Below, piece by piece: positions 7,387-14,527 of a DNA stretch of 16,030 nucleotides. The DNA is from Alphaproteobacteria bacterium (GTDB taxonomy: Bacteria > Pseudomonadota > Alphaproteobacteria > Puniceispirillales > Puniceispirillaceae): NCBI GenBank assembly GCA_011524805.1, contig WTJO01000188.1, positions 1 to 16,030 of the forward strand. The letters are read 5' to 3'. Numbering within the stretch: the stretch's first letter is position 1; each line of letters opens with the position of its first letter. A model generated the notes under the pieces. The model was not told the DNA's origin. It saw nothing but the letters and a program-made list of their open reading frames with translations, and searched no databases. The translations under genes and the position numbers were made by a program.

Positions 7387-7529
7387 GCTAAGCGTCCTCC
7401 ATATCGTAATAGTCTCATAAATATGCCGCCAGCATCAGCTGGAAATGCAGGCTGGTGCTAACTTTTCTGTCTCCTGAAATATAGCTAGAAAACTGTTTTT
7501 TTCATCCAGATTTATGATACGATCTAAAA
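7387..7529. promoter_or_regulatory. Divergent intergenic region with imperfect inverted repeat, upstream of the hydro-lyase operon
   Basis: This 143-base gap separates the minus-strand tautomerase gene from the plus-strand catabolic operon. AGCATCAGC (7431-7439) and GCTGGTGCT (7451-7459) form an inverted repeat, 8 of 9 positions complementary with one G-T wobble, around an 11-base spacer. CCAGC-ATCA-GCTGG (7429-7442) is a competing smaller palindrome. A regulator operator is a reasonable guess. TATGAT at 7513-7518 is a good -10 match, but no good -35 stands at the right distance. It would place the start of transcription about 5 bases before the ATG at 7530, i.e. a nearly leaderless message, in line with the absence of a Shine-Dalgarno there. 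Confidence 0.5.
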
Positions 7530-8798
7530 ATGATTACTCTTGCCCAAAAGCTTATTTCGGAGGCGTGTGGCAGCAGCCGGGTCACGACAGGCGAGATTGT
7601 CGTGTGTAAGGTTGATCTGGCCATGATCCATGACTCAGGCGGTCCCAGACGGGTCAAGCCTATTCTGGAAAGGCTTGGCAGGGATGTCTGGCAAAAAGAT
7701 AGGGTTGCTGTTGTAACAGATCATTATGTTCCTGTTGAAAGCAACGAGACGGAGGCTATCCAGAAGCTGACGCGTCAATGGGTTCATGAACAGGATATAA
7801 AGCATTTTTATGACCAGCAGGGTATCTGTCATGTGGTTGTGCCTGAAAGAGGCCACATAAAGCCAGGTATGTTCTGTGTTGGCGGTGACAGCCATTCGCC
7901 TACAGGGGGGGCATTTGGCGCCTACATGTTCGGGATTGGCGCTACTGAAATGGCAGGTGTGCTTGTCACTGGTGAAATTTGGATAAAGGTGCCGCAGACT
8001 ATTTTAATAAGCTGGCAGCGGCAGTTGCCAGCCTATGTAACTGCCAAAGATATGATGCTGGCAACCTGCAGGGAAATTGGCATGGGCGGTGGACGCTATC
8101 AGGCTATCCAGTTTGCCGGCGAGGCGGTGCATGATCTGTCAATGCAGGAACGGATGACATTATCCAATATGGCGGCAGAGCTTGGTGCTCAGGCAGGCTT
8201 GATAGCCCCTGACGAGGTGACAGCAGAATTTATCCGCGCTACAGGGGCGGTGCTGCCAGCTAACTGGAAAGAATATGCTATTGAAACGGCAGGCGAAGGT
8301 GATGAGGCGTTATATTATGATGCATCATTACTTGCACCGCAAATTGCCGCGCCTCATTCGCCTGAAAATGCAGATAATGCCGAAGCATTCCGGAATACCG
8401 CTTTTAATCTGGCCTATATTGGCGCCTGCACAGGGGCAAAATATGTTGATCTCGCCGCCGCCGCCTCGGTGCTGAAAGGCCGCAAAATCGCCTCCGGCAT
8501 AACACTGAAAGTTGCACCAGCCAGCTTGAAAGACCAGAACCGTGCAGAAGCAGAGGGCATAATGCAGATTTTAGAAGATGCAGGAGCGGAATTTCTGGCT
8601 AATTCGTGTGGTATCTGCGCAGGCTATGGTGCAGACAGGCTGGCAGAAAATGACGTGTGCCTATCGTCTACGGCGCGGAATTTCAAAGGCCGGATGGGTG
8701 CCGCCAGCTCTCAGGTTTATCTTGCCTCGCCCTACACGGTGGCGGCCTCTGCTGTAGCCGGCACAATGATCGATCCACGTGAAGTTGCCGAAGGATAG
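7530..8798 (+). CDS. Aconitase-family hydro-lyase, large subunit (LeuC/homoaconitase/dimethylmaleate-hydratase type)
   Basis: This 422-residue iron-sulfur hydro-lyase large subunit has a length typical of the LeuC2-type two-subunit enzymes (about 420) rather than bacterial LeuC (about 465). The [4Fe-4S] ligands are visible as Cys300 (YIGACTGAK) and Cys360/Cys363 (NSCGICAG). Other hallmarks are CVGGDSHSPTGGAFGAYMFG (116-135), GATEMAGVLVTGEIW, and the C-terminal STARNFKGRMG with YLASPYTVAASAVAG. Such enzymes add or remove water on di- or tricarboxylates, as in isopropylmalate, citramalate, homoaconitate or dimethylmaleate metabolism. The small subunit is the next gene, 10 bases on. Adjacency to a PEP-mutase-family lyase rather than leuA/leuB argues against leucine synthesis and for a catabolic role such as hydration of a substituted maleate. 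No Shine-Dalgarno is seen before the ATG. Confidence 0.93.
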   Translation: MITLAQKLISEACGSSRVTTGEIVVCKVDLAMIHDSGGPRRVKPILERLGRDVWQKDRVAVVTDHYVPVESNETEAIQKLTRQWVHEQDIKHFYDQQGICHVVVPERGHIKPGMFCVGGDSHSPTGGAFGAYMFGIGATEMAGVLVTGEIWIKVPQTILISWQRQLPAYVTAKDMMLATCREIGMGGGRYQAIQFAGEAVHDLSMQERMTLSNMAAELGAQAGLIAPDEVTAEFIRATGAVLPANWKEYAIETAGEGDEALYYDASLLAPQIAAPHSPENADNAEAFRNTAFNLAYIGACTGAKYVDLAAAASVLKGRKIASGITLKVAPASLKDQNRAEAEGIMQILEDAGAEFLANSCGICAGYGADRLAENDVCLSSTARNFKGRMGAASSQVYLASPYTVAASAVAGTMIDPREVAEG

Positions 8799-8808
8799 GC
8801 AGGGCGAC

Positions 8809-9300
8809 ATGGGCAGAATATGGCAGTTTGGAGATTCTATCGATACAGACGTTCTGGCACCAGGCCAGTATATGAAGTCGCCACTTGCCGAGCTTGCAGC
8901 CCACTGTCTTGAAGCTGTCAGACCCGAATTTGCCGCAGAGGCAAAACAGGGTGATATTGTGCTAGCAGGTAATAATTTTGGTGTCGGCTCATCTAGAGAG
9001 CAGGCTGCCGAAATATTAAAATTTTTAGGTATAAGTTGCGTGGTTGCCCATAGTTTTGCCGGCATATTCTATCGCAATGCAATTAATCTGGGTCTGCCTG
9101 TATTTATATTGCCACCGAAAGACAGCCTCCCTGCCGGACTGGTTGATGGTGCGTCCGTGAGCTTTGATTTTGATATGGCCAGCATCAGCCTTACCGCGCA
9201 TAATAAACATATTCAGCTAGAGCCGTTGCCTTCGTTTTTAAAAGACTTGATTATTGATGGGGGGCTGGTGCCTCATCTTGAAAAGCGGTTTGCTAGCTAA
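8809..9300 (+). CDS. Aconitase-family hydro-lyase, small subunit (LeuD2 type)
   Basis: This 163-residue swivel-domain subunit is the partner of the preceding gene. It shows GDSIDTDVLAPGQYM (8-22), GVGSSREQA (58-66, with the substrate-binding Ser-Ser-Arg) and FYRNAINLGLP, with a C-terminal DGGLVPHLEKR. The length matches LeuD2/DmdB-type proteins. The loop that sets substrate choice in this family (YLRT in homoaconitase, YLVY-like in isopropylmalate/citramalate enzymes) here reads YMKS (21-24), which does not match either. A GTG at 8779 gives a 10-residue longer frame overlapping the large-subunit gene. I prefer the ATG at 8809, because the conserved protein begins there and CAGGG precedes it. 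It lies between the large subunit (10-base gap) and the lyase (17-base gap), implying one operon. Confidence 0.92.
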   Translation: MGRIWQFGDSIDTDVLAPGQYMKSPLAELAAHCLEAVRPEFAAEAKQGDIVLAGNNFGVGSSREQAAEILKFLGISCVVAHSFAGIFYRNAINLGLPVFILPPKDSLPAGLVDGASVSFDFDMASISLTAHNKHIQLEPLPSFLKDLIIDGGLVPHLEKRFAS

Positions 9301-9317
9301 CCACCGGGTGAGGAAAT

Positions 9318-10166
9318 ATGAAACAGATATTGAAACAAAACGGGCTAGTGCTGGCGCCTGGTATCTATGATGCGCTGTCAGGGCTTATCGCCGAACAGAT
9401 GGGCGCAACATCAGTCTATCTGTCTGGTGCCAGCATCGCCTATACCCAATTTGGCAGATCGGATATTGGTCTGGTATCTGTGTCTGAAGTGCATGACACT
9501 CTGGCCGCCATTACAGACAGAATATCCCTGCCGGTGATTGTGGATGCAGATACAGGTTTTGGGAATGCGCTTAATGTCCAGCGCACCGTGCGCAGTTTTG
9601 AGCGGGCGGGTGCATCTGCTATCCAGCTTGAAGATCAGTCATTCCCGAAACGCTGCGGCCATCTTGCCGGCAAAAAGCTTGTCTCTCAGGCTGAGATGGT
9701 GGGCAAGATAAAGGCTGCACTAGATGCACGACATGATGAAAACACGCTGATTGTTGCAAGAACTGATGCGCGCGCAGTAGAGGGGCTTGATGCTGCATTA
9801 GCGCGTGGGGAAGCCTTTATGCAGGCAGGCGCAGATATTCTATTTATTGAAGCGCCACAGTCTCTGGCAGAAATGCAGACAATCACCTCTAAATTTGGGG
9901 CCGATATTCCACTTCTTGCCAATATGGTAGAGGGCGGTAAAACGCCGATTAACACAGCCGGTGAATTGCAGAAAATAGGCTATAAAATAGCCATTTTTCC
10001 GGGCGGTGCGGTGCGCGCAATCTCGTATCACCTTCAGCGTTATTATGGCGGATTGCTAAGAGATGGAAATAATGATGCCTTTTCAGATAATATGCATGAT
10101 TTCAATGGTTTGAATGAAATTATTGGTACCAGAGAATTGCTGGAACTTGGCAAAAAATACGAATAA
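9318..10166 (+). CDS. Isocitrate lyase/PEP mutase superfamily lyase (methylisocitrate or 2,3-dimethylmalate lyase-like)
   Basis: This 282-residue TIM-barrel enzyme cleaves or forms a C-C bond next to a 2-hydroxy acid, releasing pyruvate (or glyoxylate-like) plus a second acid. Metal and phosphate-like ligands appear in VDADTGFG (75-82), and QLEDQ (103-107) is the usual acidic block. The active-site cysteine loop is KRCGH (111-115), the version seen in methylisocitrate lyase and dimethylmalate lyase. VARTDA follows in the middle and GGAVRAI near the end. Length matches PrpB-type proteins (about 290). GAGGA precedes the ATG by a few bases. Coming directly after a hydro-lyase pair without a citrate-synthase gene, 2,3-dimethylmalate lyase or a similar malate-analogue lyase fits better than the methylcitrate cycle, but oxaloacetate decarboxylase-like activity is possible too. 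Confidence 0.9.
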   Translation: MKQILKQNGLVLAPGIYDALSGLIAEQMGATSVYLSGASIAYTQFGRSDIGLVSVSEVHDTLAAITDRISLPVIVDADTGFGNALNVQRTVRSFERAGASAIQLEDQSFPKRCGHLAGKKLVSQAEMVGKIKAALDARHDENTLIVARTDARAVEGLDAALARGEAFMQAGADILFIEAPQSLAEMQTITSKFGADIPLLANMVEGGKTPINTAGELQKIGYKIAIFPGGAVRAISYHLQRYYGGLLRDGNNDAFSDNMHDFNGLNEIIGTRELLELGKKYE

Positions 10167-10199
10167 TCCTGTAAGATATATAATGCCAGAGAGTATGAA

Positions 10200-11852
10200 A
10201 TGGACGCTGTTACACTTGCGATTTTGAAAGGCCGACTAGAACAGATTGCAGACGAGATGGATGCAACCCTTTTCAGAACGGCCTTTAATCCAATTATTGC
10301 CGAAGCACATGACGCTAGCCACGGTATCTATGATGCTGTCACAGGCGAAACGCTGGTGCAGGGAAAATCCGGCCTGCCTATTTTTGTAGGCGTGATGGCC
10401 TTTGCGGTCAAGGCGGTTATCAACAAGGTAGAACAGGAAGGCAATCTGCATGAAGGTGATGTGTTTATTTTTAACGATCCCTATGATGGCGGCACGCATC
10501 TTTCAGATTTTCGGCTGGTAAAGCCTATATTTAGAAATGGCACGGTATTCTGCTATCTGGCTTCTGTAGGGCACTGGCATGATGTGGGCGGTAATGTGCC
10601 CGGAAATTATAACCCAGAAGCCCGGGAATGTTTTCAGGAAGGCATGCTTATTCCACCGGTTAAGCTGTTTGAAGCTGGCGTGATGAAACAGGATATTGTG
10701 GATATTCTATCTGCCAATTCCCGTCTTCCAAATTCGCTTTACGGGGATCTTAACGGCCAAATAAATGCACTTGATCTGGGGCATGAGCGGCTTCATGCAC
10801 TGCTTGACGAATATTCTGAAAACACCGTTCTGGAAGCGTTAACAACTTTGCGTGGGCGTGCCGAGCAAATGATGCGCGACCATCTGTTAACCTTAGGGCC
10901 GGCCAATATAAGCGTTGAAGATTATCTTGATAATGACGGTGTTGATGATGTTCCGCTGAAGCTGGCACTGGATATGACCATTTCAGATGATGGTAGTCTT
11001 GTGATGGATTTCAGCCGCTCAAGTGAAGCCTGTGCAGGGCCTGTCAATATTTCGCGTTCTACCACCATTGCCGCAAGCTATGTTGCTCTAAAACATATAT
11101 TTACAGATGTACCTGCCAATGCAGGCGTGTTAACCCCTGTTACATTCATTATTCCTGAAGACTCCTTTTTGAGTGTAAAGTCACCCAAGCCAGTTGGCGG
11201 ATATACAGAAACAATTCTGCGTCTGATTGATGTGGTGTTTCAGAGCTTCCAGCATGTTGCGCCTGAAAAAGTCAATGGCTGTGCTTATGGCACCATTAAT
11301 GCGCTATCTCTGGCAGGGCATAGAAAAAATGGAAGCAGATGGGTTATGTTCTCATTTTTCGGAGGAGGACATGGTGGCCACCCTGAAGGTGACGGGCTGA
11401 ACCATGGCAATGCGCCTATTTCAACAGCCACCATACCGCCACTGGAAATTCTTGAGGCTGCCTATCCTGTTCAGTTTACCCAGTGGGCGTTGCGCCCTGA
11501 TTCAGGCGGCGCAGGTGAATATCGTGGTGGTCTTGGCGCGATTTATGAAATTGAATTGCTGGAAGAAGAGGCAACGGCCTTCCTGTTTGGCGAGCGCGGA
11601 AAATTTGCGCCGCAAGGGGTGGTTGGTGGTGGCGAAGGTGCCAAAAATATATTCAGCTATGACAGTGATGATGATGGGGCAGGCAGGAAATATCCGCCGC
11701 TAACATCTAAAATTACCGGTATTCCATTGAAAAAAGGTCAGCGTGTCAGGCTGGAAACGCCCGGAGGTGGCGGCTATGGCGATGCGGACAGACGTTCAGG
11801 CGAACGTTCCGAATATGATCTTGAACAAGGCTACGTGACACAGGTGAAATGA
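10200..11852 (+). CDS. hyuB: Hydantoinase B / 5-oxoprolinase family subunit
   Basis: At 550 residues this is the usual size for HyuB, the partner of HyuA in ATP-dependent opening of cyclic amides such as 5-oxoproline, N-methylhydantoin and related ureides. Hallmarks in order are HDASHGIYDAVTGE (37-50), the NDPYDGGTHLSD block (92-103), GHWHDVGG (124-131), a GGGHGGHPEGDGLNHGNA region in the last third, and the C-terminal TPGGGGYGD (520-528) found in nearly all members. Acetone/acetophenone carboxylase subunits share the fold, so hydrolysis versus carboxylation cannot be settled by sequence reading, but no third carboxylase subunit is nearby. The order B before A is the reverse of the common arrangement. 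An AGAGAG lies upstream of the ATG. Its stop overlaps the hyuA start (ATGA). Confidence 0.93.
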   Translation: MDAVTLAILKGRLEQIADEMDATLFRTAFNPIIAEAHDASHGIYDAVTGETLVQGKSGLPIFVGVMAFAVKAVINKVEQEGNLHEGDVFIFNDPYDGGTHLSDFRLVKPIFRNGTVFCYLASVGHWHDVGGNVPGNYNPEARECFQEGMLIPPVKLFEAGVMKQDIVDILSANSRLPNSLYGDLNGQINALDLGHERLHALLDEYSENTVLEALTTLRGRAEQMMRDHLLTLGPANISVEDYLDNDGVDDVPLKLALDMTISDDGSLVMDFSRSSEACAGPVNISRSTTIAASYVALKHIFTDVPANAGVLTPVTFIIPEDSFLSVKSPKPVGGYTETILRLIDVVFQSFQHVAPEKVNGCAYGTINALSLAGHRKNGSRWVMFSFFGGGHGGHPEGDGLNHGNAPISTATIPPLEILEAAYPVQFTQWALRPDSGGAGEYRGGLGAIYEIELLEEEATAFLFGERGKFAPQGVVGGGEGAKNIFSYDSDDDGAGRKYPPLTSKITGIPLKKGQRVRLETPGGGGYGDADRRSGERSEYDLEQGYVTQVK

Positions 11853-13903
11853 TGAGCGGCAAGATTATAATCGGAGTTGATGTTGGCGGTACCTTTACAG
11901 ATATACTGGCGTTTGATGAAGATTCAGGTAGTGTCAGAGTAGCCAAAACACCCTCGACCAGAGGCGATCAGTCGATCGGATTTCTAGAGGGTATTTTAAG
12001 CGTAACAGATGATTTATCCTCTGTAGCGACTATTATTCATGGTACCACAGTAGCCACAAATGCTTTGCTTGAGCGCAAAGGCGCAAAGACAGGTATTATC
12101 ACGACAGCTGGTTTTAGGGATGTGCTTGAAATGAGGCGGCGTGACAGGCCGCAAACATGGGGGCTTAGGGGGCAATTCAAACCTGTTATTGAACGCCAGA
12201 ACAGAATTGAAGTAACAGAACGCACTCTGGCTGATGGCACTATCAAGCAGGCTGTAGATGTAAATGAGGTAAAGTTAGCGGCTGAAACACTGCTTGCCGC
12301 CGGTTGCCAGTCAGTCTGCCTGTTTTTCATCAATGGCTATGCCAATCCTGAAAATGAACAGATTGCCGCAAGCCTATTACGAAATATCTGGCCAAATGAA
12401 CATGTCAGTGTGGCGACTGAAATTTTGCCTGAAATTCGGGAGTTTGAGCGGTGCTCAACAGCCTCTTTAAATGCCTATCTTCAGCCGCCGGTTGCCAGCT
12501 ATCTTGCCAGACTAGAGGACAGGATTGCCGAACAGAAAGCAGATTCCGAAATTCTTATTGTGCAGTCCAATGGCGGGGTTATGTCTGTCGAAACTGCAAA
12601 ATCCCTACCTGTCAAAACAGCCCTGTCAGGCCCTGCGGCTGGGGTGGTTGCCGCCCGTCAGATTGCATCAGCCGCCGGCTTTGACAATATTATTACAGGT
12701 GATATGGGGGGCACGTCTTTTGATGTGTCACTGGTAGCAGATGGCCAGAATATGTTGACTTCGCAGGCCAATATTGATTTCGGCATGACCATTCGCGTGC
12801 CTATGATAGAGATGACAACAATCGGGGCAGGTGGTGGCTCGATTGCCCATATTGATGAGACAGGTCTGCTGGAGATTGGTCCTGAATCAGCAGGTTCTGA
12901 CCCCGGTCCTGTCTGTTACGCAACAGGAAATACCCGCCCAACAGTTACGGATGCCAATCTGGTTCTAGGCAGAATTGATGCCACCAATCCGATTGGCGGC
13001 AAACATAAACAGCTTGATATAGACGCGGCAAAACAAGCCATAAACACCCATATTGCCGCGCCGTTGGGTCTTGAAGTACATGATGCCGCAGAAGCCATTA
13101 TCAAGGTTGCAAATGCCAAGATGGGCGGGGCTATTCGGCTGATTTCGGTTGAACGCGGTTATGACCCCAAACAGTTCGCAATGATGCCGTTTGGCGGCGG
13201 TGGCGCGCTACATACGGGCGCGCTGATGAAAGATATTGGCCTTGGCGCCTCTGTGGTACCGCGATATCCAGGGGTGAATTCTGCTCTGGGATGTGTGATG
13301 TCCGATTTGCGACATGATGAAGTACGCACCATGAATCTGCTACTGGACGAGCTGGACTGTTCCAGCCTTGCACAAATGATTGCCGAGATAACCCGGACAG
13401 CAACAAAAAGAGTTCAGTACACCCGAGCAAAACTGGCCTCTATAGAGCGAATAATAGAGCTGGATATGCTCTACATGGGACAGTCCCATTCTGTGTCTGT
13501 GCCCTTGACAGAGGACCCCGAAGCGCTGACAGTTGCCTCTATTGCTGAGGCTTTTGCAACAGCCTATGCAAAATCCTATAGTCGGCCATTATCAGGTATC
13601 GCCATACGCATTCTAAATCTGAGACTATCCATTATCGGGGTGCGTCCGGCGATTGATTTACAGATGCTGGCAACAGGTGAGCGCGCAGAGTCTGTTGCAG
13701 ACTGTATCCTGTCAGCACAGCAGATTTATGCTGATGGCACATGGCATGACGGGCACATCATAGACAGGCTGAGGCTACCTCAGGGAGCAGAAATACAGGG
13801 ACCTGCGTTGTTGGTGCAGCCTGATGCAACAATCTATGTTGATCCGTCTATCAGCGCACGGGTAGATAATTTTGGCAATATCATCATGAGAGCAATGGAT
13901 TAG
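11849..13903 (+). CDS. hyuA: Hydantoinase A / 5-oxoprolinase family subunit, ATP-binding
   Basis: This 684-residue ATP-binding subunit pairs with HyuB. It opens with the actin-like phosphate loop GVDVGGTFTDIL (9-20), followed by HGTTVATNALLERKGAKTG (64-82). Further blocks are LSGPAAGVVAA, TGDMGGTSFDVSLV (near 283-296), IGAGGGSIAHID (near 325), SAGSDPGPVCYATG (near 347-360) and FGGGGALHTGA (near 447). All are standard for the N-terminal and central hydantoinase/oxoprolinase domains, and the C-terminal region is also full length. The enzyme activates a cyclic amide with ATP, acting in the cytoplasm. The ATG overlaps the hyuB stop by 4 bases, and the TAG stop is directly abutted by the next ATG, so hyuB, hyuA and the hydrolase are presumably one translational unit. 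Confidence 0.94.
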   Translation: MMSGKIIIGVDVGGTFTDILAFDEDSGSVRVAKTPSTRGDQSIGFLEGILSVTDDLSSVATIIHGTTVATNALLERKGAKTGIITTAGFRDVLEMRRRDRPQTWGLRGQFKPVIERQNRIEVTERTLADGTIKQAVDVNEVKLAAETLLAAGCQSVCLFFINGYANPENEQIAASLLRNIWPNEHVSVATEILPEIREFERCSTASLNAYLQPPVASYLARLEDRIAEQKADSEILIVQSNGGVMSVETAKSLPVKTALSGPAAGVVAARQIASAAGFDNIITGDMGGTSFDVSLVADGQNMLTSQANIDFGMTIRVPMIEMTTIGAGGGSIAHIDETGLLEIGPESAGSDPGPVCYATGNTRPTVTDANLVLGRIDATNPIGGKHKQLDIDAAKQAINTHIAAPLGLEVHDAAEAIIKVANAKMGGAIRLISVERGYDPKQFAMMPFGGGGALHTGALMKDIGLGASVVPRYPGVNSALGCVMSDLRHDEVRTMNLLLDELDCSSLAQMIAEITRTATKRVQYTRAKLASIERIIELDMLYMGQSHSVSVPLTEDPEALTVASIAEAFATAYAKSYSRPLSGIAIRILNLRLSIIGVRPAIDLQMLATGERAESVADCILSAQQIYADGTWHDGHIIDRLRLPQGAEIQGPALLVQPDATIYVDPSISARVDNFGNIIMRAMD

Positions 13904-14527
13904 ATGACAGATACAGACAACAGGCTTGAGCCTGAATCAACGGCGGTGCTGATTGTCGATCTTCAGAATGATTTTCTGGACCCGGCTGGCGCTTATGGCA
14001 GGGCAGGGCAGACAAGCCCTGAAATTGCTGCCCTTCCTGACAGGCTTCTGCCACTACTTGATACTGTTCGTAAGGCTGGCGGCTGGATTGTGTCCACACA
14101 GTTTACGCTTTTGCCTGGCAAAGGTGGTGAGCCATTTATTTCGGCTCATCTCAAAAAATTACGTCCTTTTCTCGGTAAAGGTGATTTTGCTCCAGCATCA
14201 TGGGGCAACAGTCTTGTTGACAAGCTACAGCCTGCAGATATTTATGTTGAAAAAGTTGCTTATTCTGCTTTTTACCAGACGCGAATGGAATTTGTGCTGT
14301 CTCGTGCCGGTATAAAAACATTGATGGTATGCGGGATTGTTACCAATGGCGGTGTTGCGTCCACAGTCAGAGATGCGCATGTCCGTGAATTTAAAACTAT
14401 TACCTTATCTGATGGCTGTGCCGCATTTTCTCCAGAAACGCATGAGACTGCAATCAAGTCACTCGCAACTGTGGGTGAGATAATGACAGTAGATGAGGCA
14501 ACTGCGATGTTTAAGGGGCATATGTAA
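13904..14527 (+). CDS. Isochorismatase-family hydrolase with Gly in place of the catalytic Cys
   Basis: This 207-residue member of the isochorismatase/cysteine hydrolase superfamily carries Asp19 (VDLQNDFLDP) and Lys117 (YVEKVAYSAF), two of the three expected catalytic residues. The third falls in MVCGIVTNGGVAST (141-154). Family amidases have Cys after 'TN.', but here the position is Gly150 (codon GGT). Cys143 is seven residues earlier, in the strand, and is not the nucleophile position. Isochorismatases proper also have Gly at this place and use a different mechanism, so this protein may hydrolyse something other than a simple amide. Contiguous coupling with hyuA suggests it acts on the HyuAB product, like the N-carbamoylsarcosine amidase that follows N-methylhydantoinase, but the missing Cys makes that assignment doubtful. 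The start ATG directly follows the hyuA stop. Confidence 0.9.
   Translation: MTDTDNRLEPESTAVLIVDLQNDFLDPAGAYGRAGQTSPEIAALPDRLLPLLDTVRKAGGWIVSTQFTLLPGKGGEPFISAHLKKLRPFLGKGDFAPASWGNSLVDKLQPADIYVEKVAYSAFYQTRMEFVLSRAGIKTLMVCGIVTNGGVASTVRDAHVREFKTITLSDGCAAFSPETHETAIKSLATVGEIMTVDEATAMFKGHM

Noticed and set aside
7530..9300. Leucine biosynthesis leuCD
   Set aside because: leuA and leuB are absent, the subunits are of the shorter LeuC2/LeuD2 type, the specificity loop is unusual, and all neighbours are catabolic.
11849..14527. Creatinine/N-methylhydantoin pathway (HyuAB plus N-carbamoylsarcosine amidase)
   Set aside because: The gene order is suggestive, but the hydrolase lacks the nucleophilic Cys required for carbamoyl hydrolysis, and no creatinine deaminase or sarcosine oxidase genes are present.
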